In this document: positions 43,960 to 51,763 of the stretch, in pieces
How the letters are laid out: every line of letters begins with the position of its first letter
Numbering within the stretch: position 1 is the first letter of the stretch
Assembly (NCBI RefSeq): GCF_008974185.1
Contig: NZ_BKZP01000002.1
Location: 62,001 to 126,000, forward strand
DNA length: 64,000 bases
From: Weizmannia acidilactici
GTDB taxonomy: Bacteria; Bacillota; Bacilli; Bacillales; Bacillaceae_C
Direction of reading: 5' to 3'
Notes under the pieces: generated by a model
Databases searched by the model: none
Seen by the model: only the letters and a program-made list of their open reading frames with translations
Told to the model about the DNA's origin: nothing
Made by a program: the position numbers and the translations under genes

Positions 43960-44282
43960 GGATCCGGCCGAATATACCGTATGCAAACGGATCTTCTTTC
44001 TGAAGCAGGTGGTTCTTTTCCGCCTGCTTCAGAAGGTTGTGGGCGATGGGACCAGCACGAATTCGATGTTTACCTTGGCCAACACCCGCAATGAAAATCT
44101 GCGGAACGACCGATTGCTTCGATATGACTGAACACGCTTTCTACCTCGATTTTTCTCCGAGCATAAATTTGCGCGTCCTCGTCAGACCAAAGGCTCTTTT
44201 TGGCTTTTGCTTTCGTACACCTCTCTTTTACAGCCTGTACAGTCTTCACACTCATCAATTTTAAAGCCACGTGTTAACCCAT
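43960..44282 (-). pseudogene. Remnant of an IS1182-type transposase (C-terminal part)
   Basis: On the minus strand fragments of one protein appear in different frames: GFKIDECEDCTGC, then TKAKAKKSLWSDEDAQIYARRKIEVESVFSHIE, then SFRRFSLRVLAKVNIEFVLV, then PIAHNLLKQAEKNHLLQKEDP. These are the conserved end of the IS1182/DDE_Tnp_1_6 group. At least two or three frameshifts and no N-terminal half: a dead copy. Possible IS-end sequence (GGGTGCTGTCAAAAAGTCGG, minus strand) lies near 44430-44450. Confidence 0.75.
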
Positions 44283-44380
44283 ACTGGAGTCAGGCGAGAC
44301 CCCTCGTGCTGAGAGAGGAGCGAGGAGGCTCGCGACGCGTGCGGAAAGCGAGTGAATTTCGCGATCATCAACATTCTCAG
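44282..44380 (+). repeat. Bacillaceae-type intergenic repeat
   Basis: CAGGCGAGACCCC, GGAGCGAGGAGGCTCG, GCGGAAAGCGAG and AATTTCGCGATCATCAAC follow one another. Parts of the same plan occur at 7262-7400 (minus), 45615-45690 (minus) and 47296-47314. The remaining gap to 44614 has the likely promoter of the acyltransferase gene (TATAAT at 44516-44521) and no gene. Confidence 0.5.
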
Positions 44381-44614
44381 ATAACATTACCTTACATAAA
44401 GAAAGGGGGTGCCCCCACGTCAATCTACCGACTTTTTGACAGCACCCTTGCATGTGCTTTGTCCTTTATCAAAATTCCTTAAAATCATTTTTACAAATCT
44501 GTAACAAAAAAATTGTATAATGTAAATCGCTAATAATACACCCATAAACCGGCCTTTACACCGGAAAAAGGGTAATTCATTGATCGGAATAAACATGCTT
44601 TACGGAGGTTAAGG

Positions 44615-45598
44615 ATGTCCGCTTCACAAAGAAGTTCTTACTTTGATAACGCAAAATTTATTTTGATTTATCTTGTTGTTCTCGGGCATCTGATCAGCCC
44701 GTTCAAAAGCCAGGACAATTTTCTTTTTACTTTGTATACCGTTATTTTCCTGTTCCACATGCCCGCTTTTATTTTGATTTCGGGCTATTTTTCAAAAGGA
44801 TACAAAAAGAAAGGCCATCTTTTAAAATCGTTCAAAAAAATCCTTGTCCCGTATTTTATTTTCCAAAGCATTTATTCCATTTATTATTACTGTACGGGGG
44901 AAGAATCTAAACTGACATTTAATTACTTAGAACCGCACTGGACATTATGGTTTTTGCTCAGCCTGTTCTTTTGTAACCTTTTGCTGCACCTGTTTGCCCG
45001 ATTCCGCTGGGCAGGCTTGGCGGCGGCATCGGTAATCGGGATCGGGATCGGATATTGGGATGATGCCGGAAGTTACCTCAGCCTGTCCCGGACTTTCGTT
45101 TTTTTCCCGTATTTTCTCCTAGGGCATTTGCTTGAGCCGCAGCATCTGCAAAAAATCAGAAATATTCCACATGGCTCGGTGATCGGTATTTTCATCCTGA
45201 GTGCCGCGCTGCTGGCCGCCGGATTCTCTTTTCCGAAAGACGCTGTGCCATGGCTCCTTGGCGATACTTCTTATGCCGGCATGGGCGCGGAACATTGGTT
45301 TGACGGGCTAATTAGGCTTGGGCAGTATGGCTTAACGATTATTGTTATTCTTGGATTTTTCCTTTTAATTCCGAGCAAAGGCTACAAATGGACCAATATC
45401 GGCGAGCGAACGCTGTATGTGTATTTGCTCCACGGATTCATCATTAAAACGATGGAGGTATTCGCCTCCGACAATGTCCTTGAATGGCTTGCAGGCAACT
45501 ACCTGCTGCTGATCGCCGTTCCCCTCGGCATCTGCCTGTTTCTCGGCAGCTATTATATCCGGAAATTTACCAAACCGATTATTGAACTCCGGTTTTAA
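44615..45598 (+). CDS. Acyltransferase-3 family membrane protein
   Basis: 327 aa with about ten membrane segments. Starts with YFDNAKFILIYLVVLGH, the acyltransferase-3 motif with the essential His in the first helix, and has HMPAFILISGYFSK and LYVYLLHGFIIK. Such proteins acylate extracellular sugars or lipids; YkrP and YfiQ of B. subtilis are alike. The ATG has GGAGG about 7 nt upstream. Confidence 0.87.
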   Translation: MSASQRSSYFDNAKFILIYLVVLGHLISPFKSQDNFLFTLYTVIFLFHMPAFILISGYFSKGYKKKGHLLKSFKKILVPYFIFQSIYSIYYYCTGEESKLTFNYLEPHWTLWFLLSLFFCNLLLHLFARFRWAGLAAASVIGIGIGYWDDAGSYLSLSRTFVFFPYFLLGHLLEPQHLQKIRNIPHGSVIGIFILSAALLAAGFSFPKDAVPWLLGDTSYAGMGAEHWFDGLIRLGQYGLTIIVILGFFLLIPSKGYKWTNIGERTLYVYLLHGFIIKTMEVFASDNVLEWLAGNYLLLIAVPLGICLFLGSYYIRKFTKPIIELRF

Positions 45599-45614
45599 GG
45601 GAGGATTTATTGCC

Positions 45615-45690
45615 GGATCTGTTTGATGATTGCGGAATCCGCTCCATGCGTCCTCGGGATCTCGCCTGGATCGCTTGACCCGTGGGAGTA
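45615..45690 (-). repeat. Degenerate intergenic repeat, minus orientation
   Basis: Minus strand: GGCGAGATCCCGAGGACG then GGATTCCGCAATCATCAAAC, matching the plan of the 44282 repeat with gaps. Confidence 0.4.
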
Positions 45691-45722
45691 CCGCAAACAA
45701 TAAATTAAACACGTTCTCAAGG

Positions 45723-45760
45723 AAAAAGCATTCCTGGCTCATGACCCGGGATGCTTTTTT
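45723..45760 (+). terminator. Terminator between the acyltransferase gene and spoVR
   Basis: AAAAAGCATTCC-loop-GGGATGCTTTTTT; bidirectional between convergent genes. Confidence 0.75.
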
Positions 45761-47171
45761 ACAAATATTTCCGCTGTACACTTCTCCCGTCATAGCTGAA
45801 CAGCATCGGTTTTTCTTCCACAACCGTTTCGACGTGAACGTTTCTTCCCCACAACTGGTAAAGATAAGGCAAAACCTTTTCTAAATATTTTAAATCCAGT
45901 TCAATTCCTTCATACCAGTTCTTGATATATAGTTCCCCGTTTTTCTGGTAATCGCCGTCCGTTACGGTTAAATACGGGAAGCCGCCGTTAACGCGCATGT
46001 TGACCAGCTGATCGCGGACATTTTTCCATTCTTTATCGACCACTTTATAATCCCTGCCCTGTTTCTGGAACAAATACATGTCTTCCCTCGTAACCAATTC
46101 TTTCGTCAAATAATTGCGCAAAAATGAAATATCGGATTCAATTTCGCGCACTTCAAAGATTTTTTCACGGCCCGTCCCCGGTTTTACGCCGCGCTTCTTC
46201 ATCTCTTCCGTTGGGTTGTTCCAGCGTTCTTCAATATCTTCAAAAATTTTGATCCCCAGATAATACGGGTTAATGCCGGTCCTTGATGGCTGCACGACAC
46301 CTGCGTTTAATTTGGCATATTCAATCGCCTCGTCCGTCGTCAAATCGAGTTCGCGCATAATGCGCTGGTGCCAGAACGATGCCCAGCCTTCGTTCATGAT
46401 TTTCGTTTCAAGCTGCGGCCAGAAATACAGCATTTCTTCGCGGATCATCGTCATAATGTCACGCTGCCATTCCGTCAGTTCCCGGCTGTACTGCTCAATA
46501 AACAGCACGATATCTTTTTCCGGATGTGGCGGGAACTTTTTGGCTTTTTTCGCCGGTTTCTTTTCCGGCTTTTTCTCATCGAGCGCCCATAATTCTTCAT
46601 ACGGTCCCGGCGCCCGCTTTGGTTCCTCTTCTTCCCATTCCTCTTCATCTTCCATCGTCCAACTCAGCTTCGGGCGTATCAGAGAAGGATCAATGTGCTC
46701 TTCAATAGCCAGCACCGCATCGATAAATTTTTCCACTTCTCTCTTGCCGTATTTGAGTTCGTAAGCCCGGATTCTTTCCGCCGTCGCCGCCATGCTTTCT
46801 ACCATATCCCTTTTCGTATTTTGGAAACGGACATTGTTTTTAAAGAAATCGCAGTGCGCGAGTACATGCGCCACAATCAATTTATTTTGGACGAGCGTAT
46901 TGGAATCAAGCAAAAATGCATAACATGGATTGGAGTTGATGACCAGTTCGTATATTTTGCTCAAACCCAGGTCGTACTGCAGTTTCATTTTGTAGTACTG
47001 TTTGCCGAAACTCCAATGCGAAAACCGTGTCGGCATCCCGTAAGCGCCAAATGTATAAATGATGTCGGCCGGGCAGATTTCGTAGCGCATCGGATAAAAA
47101 TCAAGCCCAAACCCGGACGCGATTTCTGTAATTTCTTCAATCGCATATTGCAGGCTTTCATGATCATTCAT
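45759..47171 (-). CDS. spoVR: Stage V sporulation protein SpoVR
   Basis: 470 aa, near the B. subtilis length. Conserved blocks: [56 protein letters not shown] and [17 protein letters not shown]. The His/Glu-rich middle resembles metalloprotein folds. It is needed for proper cortex in B. subtilis, and with YhbH (YeaH) and PrkA (YeaG) forms a co-inherited trio. ATG 47171 follows GGGGAGG at 8 nt; the frame is open 13 codons further, across the sigma-E-like promoter start. Confidence 0.95.
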   Translation of the reverse strand: MNDHESLQYAIEEITEIASGFGLDFYPMRYEICPADIIYTFGAYGMPTRFSHWSFGKQYYKMKLQYDLGLSKIYELVINSNPCYAFLLDSNTLVQNKLIVAHVLAHCDFFKNNVRFQNTKRDMVESMAATAERIRAYELKYGKREVEKFIDAVLAIEEHIDPSLIRPKLSWTMEDEEEWEEEEPKRAPGPYEELWALDEKKPEKKPAKKAKKFPPHPEKDIVLFIEQYSRELTEWQRDIMTMIREEMLYFWPQLETKIMNEGWASFWHQRIMRELDLTTDEAIEYAKLNAGVVQPSRTGINPYYLGIKIFEDIEERWNNPTEEMKKRGVKPGTGREKIFEVREIESDISFLRNYLTKELVTREDMYLFQKQGRDYKVVDKEWKNVRDQLVNMRVNGGFPYLTVTDGDYQKNGELYIKNWYEGIELDLKYLEKVLPYLYQLWGRNVHVETVVEEKPMLFSYDGRSVQRKYL

Positions 47172-47208
47172 GAATTTTTCCTCCCCTTCAAAGTTCACCC
47201 TTTTTTCC

Positions 47209-47237
47209 AATGTATGAACGAAAAGGAAAAAACATGA
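47209..47237 (-). promoter_or_regulatory. Candidate sigma-E promoter of spoVR
   Basis: Minus strand TCATGTT, 14 nt, CATACATT; the -10 is a full sigma-E match. The same TCATGTT and spacing occur before prkA. Confidence 0.6.
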
Positions 47238-47355
47238 GGACGTAAAAAAGGATTTTTACTTCAAATAGCTTTGTGAACGTAATTTTCATTCCCGCAAATT
47301 CCGCGATCATCAACAGATAAACTTTTTACGGAAAGGAAGCACCATTTAGACAATC

Positions 47356-47494
47356 AGAAACGGCCGCTTTTTACCAATTTTTCAAATGGTCTTGCAATGC
47401 ATCTAAAGGCCGTTCCAAAGCATTTTTGTGTCCCCTTACAATGCTTCTAAGAACCGTTTCCTTGCAATAATCATATTTAAGCGGCCGTTTTATA
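47356..47494. repeat. Inverted-repeat-bounded intergenic element with internal direct repeats
   Basis: AAACGGCCGCTT near the left edge and AAGCGGCCGTTT near the right edge are exact complements about 115 nt apart. Between them CTTGCAATGCATCTAAAGGCCGTT-like units recur imperfectly (near 47391, 47435 and 47460). The surrounding gap 47238-47600 holds no gene; its left part has a 19-nt copy of the repeat tail AATTCCGCGATCATCAAC (47296-47314). Confidence 0.5.
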
Positions 47495-47670
47495 AAAATC
47501 AGCGTCGGAGCATGTATTTGCCTAAAATACGTTCCAAATGATAACAATCTTATATTTTCCGCCAGCCAACTTTTTCAGCGGGCAAAAACAAAAAAAACAC
47601 ATACACTAATGGTACTCCTTTATGAAATTTGCTTAAACAGAAGCAAATGCATAAGAAAGGGGGAACCGGG

Positions 47671-47928
47671 ATGAATCCCGTTGACTATGACCGCGCCTTA
47701 TATTATACGCATCGTTCCCAATGGGATAATTTGCTGATCCTCATGGTGCGGACGAAGGATGATTTCCTTTCCAAAAAAATCGAGCATGTCTTGCATGCTT
47801 ATCATTTTTCACGTGATTATACGGTGATTGAAAGTTGTCTATACGCCTTATTACGGTATATCGACCACGCGAACGAAATGGTGAAATGGAGCGGGGCGGA
47901 TCCCCTGTTTCATTCCGATGGATGGTAA
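47671..47928 (+). CDS. yhdB: YhdB-like protein
   Basis: 85 aa soluble protein (NPVDYDRALYYTHRSQWDNL, then SKKIEHVLHAYHFSRDYTVIE), which I take as the YhdB-like family of about 80 residues; function unknown. AAAGGGGG lies 7 nt before ATG 47671. It neighbours spoVR, divergent. A CATACACT box (47600-47607) resembles a sigma-E -10, but its -35 is absent. Confidence 0.78.
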   Translation: MNPVDYDRALYYTHRSQWDNLLILMVRTKDDFLSKKIEHVLHAYHFSRDYTVIESCLYALLRYIDHANEMVKWSGADPLFHSDGW

Positions 47929-47930
47929 GC

Positions 47931-48120
47931 GGAGAGCGGGCCTGTGCGCGCCCTCCGCTTTTCTATTTGTCCAGCTGCGGGCGCTCAGCTGGCGGATTTT
48001 ACTCCCTCTTCCATGCGATCAGTCAACATCGGTTCGCCTTAAAAGATCACCGTGTTTCCTTTATCTGAGTCAGAGGACTAAAATATCTGTACGCCGATAA
48101 TCGAGCGCCCTCGCTTTTCT
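47931..48120. repeat. GC-rich intergenic repeat, also the yhdB terminator region
   Basis: AGCGGAG-agCGGGC-loop-GCGCCC-TCCGCTTTTCT forms a hairpin that can terminate yhdB (47931-47968). It continues with TCCAGCTGCGGGCGCTCAGC and ends with GAGCGCCCTCGCTTTTCTC, the style of the CGCTTTTC/CCAGC repeats common in Bacillaceae. No gene. Confidence 0.5.
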
Positions 48121-48188
48121 CATTTACATTTTACCCGGCTGGATACTATAATTTACAAAGAAGTATTTTATCAAAAGGAGGCAAAAAT

Positions 48189-48617
48189 TTGAAAGCAACT
48201 CAGAGGGAGAATGTTTGGTTTTTTGCCTGGGCCGTTTCCGTGATCGCAATGTTCGGGAGCCTCTATTTTTCGGAAATCAAGGGTTATGAACCATGCGAAT
48301 TATGTTGGTACCAGCGCATTTTAATGTACCCGATGACCGTATTGATCGGCATCGCGGTTGCCAGAAAAGATTACCGGTTATCCCTGTATACGGCTGTTTT
48401 ATCCGGAATTGGCATGTTTGTTTCGCTTTACCATTACTGCCTGCAAAAAATTTCCTTTTTTTCGGATAGGCTGCCTGCTTGCGGCCGCATCCCGTGCACA
48501 GCGGAATACATCAATTGGTTCGGATTCATTACCATTCCCTTTCTCGCGTTAACCGCTTTTATCCTCATTTTTATCTCAAGTCTTCTCGTTTGGAAGTGGA
48601 CAAAAACTTCCGGATGA
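48189..48617 (+). CDS. bdbC: Disulfide bond formation protein BdbC (DsbB-like)
   Basis: 142 aa with four membrane segments and the two Cys pairs of DsbB-type quinone-linked oxidases: CELC (residues about 37-40) and C-GRIPC (about 98-104). It re-oxidises an extracytoplasmic thiol-disulfide oxidoreductase. The start is TTG 48189 with AAAGGAGG 8 nt before it. Followed 33 nt later by a thioredoxin-like gene, its likely partner. Confidence 0.92.
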   Translation: MKATQRENVWFFAWAVSVIAMFGSLYFSEIKGYEPCELCWYQRILMYPMTVLIGIAVARKDYRLSLYTAVLSGIGMFVSLYHYCLQKISFFSDRLPACGRIPCTAEYINWFGFITIPFLALTAFILIFISSLLVWKWTKTSG

Positions 48618-48650
48618 ATACTTTTCAATTATGCCGACAGGAGGGCCATC

Positions 48651-49133
48651 ATGAAAAAAATTATACTTTTTTTAGCCATCATCATCGTATTATTTGCTGG
48701 AATTGCAGGCATCACAAAGTACCAGCAAAACAAACAGAAAAAGCATAACCCGTATGCAGGCGCAAAAAGCGTCAGCGAATTATCGACCGCGACAAGGGAC
48801 CAATTGGATAATCCTTTGTACCAAAATATCATTTTGCCGAAGCAGCTGCAAAGCGATTTAAAAGCAGGGAAAGACGTTACGGTCTATTTTTTCATGCCGA
48901 CATGCCCGCACTGCAAACGGACAACCCCAGTTGTTTCCCCGGTTGCAAAAGATATGGGGATCGATTTGAAAGAATTTAACCTGACTGAATTTGAAAGCGG
49001 CTGGGATGAATATAAAATCAAAGCGACACCGACAATTGTGCACTATAAAGACGGCAAAGAAGCCGCCCGTATCGTAGGGGAACATACGAAGCAGGAATTC
49101 CGGCAGTGGTTCAGCAAATATGTTAAAAAATAA
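48651..49133 (+). CDS. Membrane-anchored thioredoxin-like oxidoreductase, BdbC partner
   Basis: 160 aa. An N-terminal signal anchor (IILFLAIIIVLFAGIAGI) is followed by a thioredoxin fold with active site PTCPHCKRT (CPHC, like DsbA/DsbC rather than CGPC) and the cis-Pro loop KATPTIVHYKDG. It is shorter than the DsbA-like BdbD, and closer in size to BdbA. It likely carries disulfides to exported proteins. AGGAGGG lies 5 nt before the ATG. Confidence 0.87.
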   Translation: MKKIILFLAIIIVLFAGIAGITKYQQNKQKKHNPYAGAKSVSELSTATRDQLDNPLYQNIILPKQLQSDLKAGKDVTVYFFMPTCPHCKRTTPVVSPVAKDMGIDLKEFNLTEFESGWDEYKIKATPTIVHYKDGKEAARIVGEHTKQEFRQWFSKYVKK

Positions 49134-49161
49134 TGCTCGGCACTTCCGGGCATTATTTTTT
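49127..49161 (+). terminator. Terminator after the bdb pair
   Basis: AATGCtCGG-cactt-CCGgGCATT then ATTTTTT-type run. Confidence 0.75.
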
Positions 49162-49553
49162 CAGACGAGCAGGCGGTTGTATGCTTTTTTAAAAATACTG
49201 AATGAATCCGTTCTCTTTTCGGCAAACCGGGAGTATGAAAACGGAAAGTGCAAGCCGTATTGTTCAAGGGTAAATTTATTAAATTCGAACAGGTTAGCAT
49301 AATGAAGATCCCGGTTACGGCTATCCGTTTCCAATATGGAAATGATCGTCTGCAGACTGGAAATAATCTGGTATCCTGCTTTTAACGTTCCGATTTGATC
49401 AGCCGGGTCGTTCAGGGCAAGTACATGATCCCGCTGAAATCCAATGATTTCCTCATCGGAAAAATAATCAGGAAAAACTTCCGTGAACATATGCTGCACC
49501 AATTCCTCAATCTTATCCATTTGGTCTTCCGTAGGCGCATAAACAACCTTCAC
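49161..49553 (-). CDS. YhcU-like protein (DUF5365)
   Basis: 130 aa soluble, helical. MKVVYAPTEDQMDKIEELVQ and DYFSDEEIIGF fit YhcU of B. subtilis in start and length. Function unknown. The start is GTG 49553 after AAGGGTGGG. Convergent with the bdb pair. Confidence 0.72.
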   Translation of the reverse strand: MKVVYAPTEDQMDKIEELVQHMFTEVFPDYFSDEEIIGFQRDHVLALNDPADQIGTLKAGYQIISSLQTIISILETDSRNRDLHYANLFEFNKFTLEQYGLHFPFSYSRFAEKRTDSFSIFKKAYNRLLV

Positions 49554-49864
49554 AACAGTCCCACCCTTTTAAAAAAATACGCACTATGTTATGTATGCCA
49601 AAAAACGCACCGTATGTGTATTTTTAGAATAACATATGCAAATAGAAAAAAAGCATGGTAAATGTGACCATGCTTGGTTGAAGCCGGCTTGCCGCACCAA
49701 CGAAAGAGCTTCCCCCCACATGTTTTTCCTGAAATGGGGTAATGTAATAAAACAAAATGGAACCGGATACATCTATTTATTTTCGACATTCTTCTTTTAT
49801 ATTCGCCTGAAATCAGATAAAATAAAGACGTTTGATAATTTAAAGCATATTAGGAGGCTCAAAC

Positions 49865-50485
49865 ATGGTATTTAAAAACAAGAAAGATAAGTTTGCTGTG
49901 CTGCTTGGGCATATTTCGACAAACCTCCGGGAAGCCACCAATTACTTTGCCGATTATAAACTTCAGAATACAGATGATTTAAAAATTTTTACCGAAAAAA
50001 TGAAGGAGTACGAGCGTAACGGGGACACATACGTCCACGATATGATTCTGGAATTGAATGATGCCTTTATTACGCCAATTGAGCGTGAAGACCTGCTTGC
50101 TTTAACGAACAGCATGGATGATGTGCTCGATGGAATTGAAGAATGTTCAGGATTATTCGAACTGTATAACATCACAAAGGCTGACGAGTTTATGATTGAG
50201 TTTGTCGAAATGATCCGCAATTGTGCCGAAGAGATTGAAAAAGCCATTGATATTGTATTTACAAAAAAACTCGACAAGGTTCGCCCGCACGCCATCAAAA
50301 TTAAAGAATACGAATCCCATTGCGATGAAATTTTAAGAAAATCTTTAATTCACCTCTTCCAAAATGAATCAGACCCGATCCGCTTAATCAAATATAAAGA
50401 CCTGTATGAAAATATGGAAGATGTGGCTGACTATTGCCAGACAGTGGCCAACATTCTGGAAACGATTATTATGAAAAATGCTTAA
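49865..50485 (+). CDS. ykaA: PhoU-like DUF47 protein (YkaA-like), Pit accessory
   Basis: 206 aa, all-helical DUF47 protein with acidic metal-binding helices (EYERNGDTYVHDMILELN, NSMDDVLDGIEECSGL, KDLYENMEDVADYCQTV), the PhoU-like repeat. It is always found next to Pit transporters and probably controls them. TAGGAGG lies before the ATG. pit follows 12 nt later. Confidence 0.92.
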   Translation: MVFKNKKDKFAVLLGHISTNLREATNYFADYKLQNTDDLKIFTEKMKEYERNGDTYVHDMILELNDAFITPIEREDLLALTNSMDDVLDGIEECSGLFELYNITKADEFMIEFVEMIRNCAEEIEKAIDIVFTKKLDKVRPHAIKIKEYESHCDEILRKSLIHLFQNESDPIRLIKYKDLYENMEDVADYCQTVANILETIIMKNA

Positions 50486-50497
50486 GGAGTCTGACGA

Positions 50498-51496
50498 ATG
50501 GATAGCATTTTAGTTTTGACAGTCTTAATTGTGATTTTTGCTTTTGCATTTGATTTCATTAACGGATTCCACGATACAGCAAACGCGATTGCTACCGCCG
50601 TCTCGACAAAAGCGCTAAAACCGCGGTTCGCCATTGCCCTTGCGGCTACAATGAATTTCCTTGGGGCGATTTCTTTTACCGGGGTTGCAAAAACCATTAC
50701 GGAAAGCATCGTCAACCCGTTTACGCTCGCAAACGGTCAGGTCGTCATTTTGTCCGCCCTGCTCGCAGCCATTATTTGGAATCTTGTGACGTGGTATTTT
50801 GGTATTCCAAGCAGTTCTTCCCATGCCATTATCGGGGCTATTGCCGGAGCGGCGATTGCTTCTGCGGGATTTCATGTTATCGAATTTCGTGGTTTTATCG
50901 GTATTATTGAAGCTTTAATTTTTTCCCCTATCCTTGCTTTTACAGTCGGATTTATTATATACAGCATTTTTAAAGGTTCTTTTAAAAACTTGAACCTTGC
51001 CAAAACGAATCGGCGTTTCCGTTTTATCCAAATTTTTACCGCCGCTCTCCAGGCATACACCCACGGGACGAACGATGCCCAAAAATCGATGGGGATTATC
51101 ACAATGGCTTTGATCACCAATCACTACATCTCAACAAGCGACATTCCGTTCTGGGTTCAGGTCGGCTGTGCACTGGCCATGGGCTTAGGCACCTCAATCG
51201 GCGGATGGCGGATCATTAAAACCGTCGGTGCAAACATCATGAAAATCCGCCCGATTAACGGAGTAGCTGCTGATTTGAGTTCGGCCGCCGTTATTTTCGG
51301 CGCGACTTACATTCACTTGCCGGTCAGCACAACTCATGTGATTTCCTCTTCCATTCTCGGGGTGGGATCGGCCCATCGTATAAAAGGTGTAAAATGGGAT
51401 ACCGCACAAAGAATGATCGTCACCTGGGTAATTACCCTGCCGATTGCAGCCGCTTTAGCAGCCGTGGTGTATCATATTGTCAATATCTTTTTATAA
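50498..51496 (+). CDS. pit: Inorganic phosphate transporter, Pit family (YkaB-like)
   Basis: 332 aa with about ten membrane segments. Both PHO-4 repeats carry the motif GFHDTANAIATAVSTK (N-terminal half) and THGTNDAQKSMGIIT (C-terminal half). It imports phosphate (as metal phosphate) with protons. AAGGAG lies 8-9 nt before the ATG. Second gene of the ykaA-pit operon; a terminator follows. Confidence 0.95.
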   Translation: MDSILVLTVLIVIFAFAFDFINGFHDTANAIATAVSTKALKPRFAIALAATMNFLGAISFTGVAKTITESIVNPFTLANGQVVILSALLAAIIWNLVTWYFGIPSSSSHAIIGAIAGAAIASAGFHVIEFRGFIGIIEALIFSPILAFTVGFIIYSIFKGSFKNLNLAKTNRRFRFIQIFTAALQAYTHGTNDAQKSMGIITMALITNHYISTSDIPFWVQVGCALAMGLGTSIGGWRIIKTVGANIMKIRPINGVAADLSSAAVIFGATYIHLPVSTTHVISSSILGVGSAHRIKGVKWDTAQRMIVTWVITLPIAAALAAVVYHIVNIFL

Positions 51497-51562
51497 GGTT
51501 CCATTTTGTTCAGGCAGGCGGTCCACCCTGCTTTCCGATCATTCAATTTAACAAATAAAACA

Positions 51563-51594
51563 AAAGAGCGGAGCGAAAAGCTTGCTCTTTTTTT
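51563..51594 (+). terminator. Terminator after pit
   Basis: AAAGAGC-ggAGC-gaaaa-GCT-tGCTCTTT then TTTT. Confidence 0.75.
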
Positions 51595-51690
51595 ATTGGA
51601 CGGTATTGAAATGAGGGTTTTGCAAAAACTATGATAACAGCTGATATTTCACATTTTGTTCAAATCTCCGGCTTATTTTAAAGAAAATAG

Positions 51691-51719
51691 TTGCAGTGCG
51701 TATTTGAAACGAATATTAT
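51691..51719 (+). promoter_or_regulatory. Promoter of the purine permease gene
   Basis: TTGCAG, 17 nt, TATTAT; start near 51726. Confidence 0.55.
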
Positions 51720-51748
51720 AGAAAATGTGTTTTTAAAATGTTCGTGTT
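51706..51748 (+). promoter_or_regulatory. Candidate pair of PurR boxes
   Basis: GAAACGAATATTAT (51706-51719) and, inverted, AACACGAACATTTT (51735-51748) each centre on CGAA and lie 15 nt apart; the B. subtilis arrangement is two inverted 14-mers 16-17 nt apart. The first box covers the -10. No purine riboswitch was seen here. Confidence 0.5.
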
Positions 51749-51763
51749 TTTGGAGGTTTCAAT

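Noticed and set aside
51600-51763. Purine (xpt-type) riboswitch before the purine permease
   Set aside because: The conserved TATAATC and GTTTCTACC-type cores are absent; PurR boxes explain the region better.
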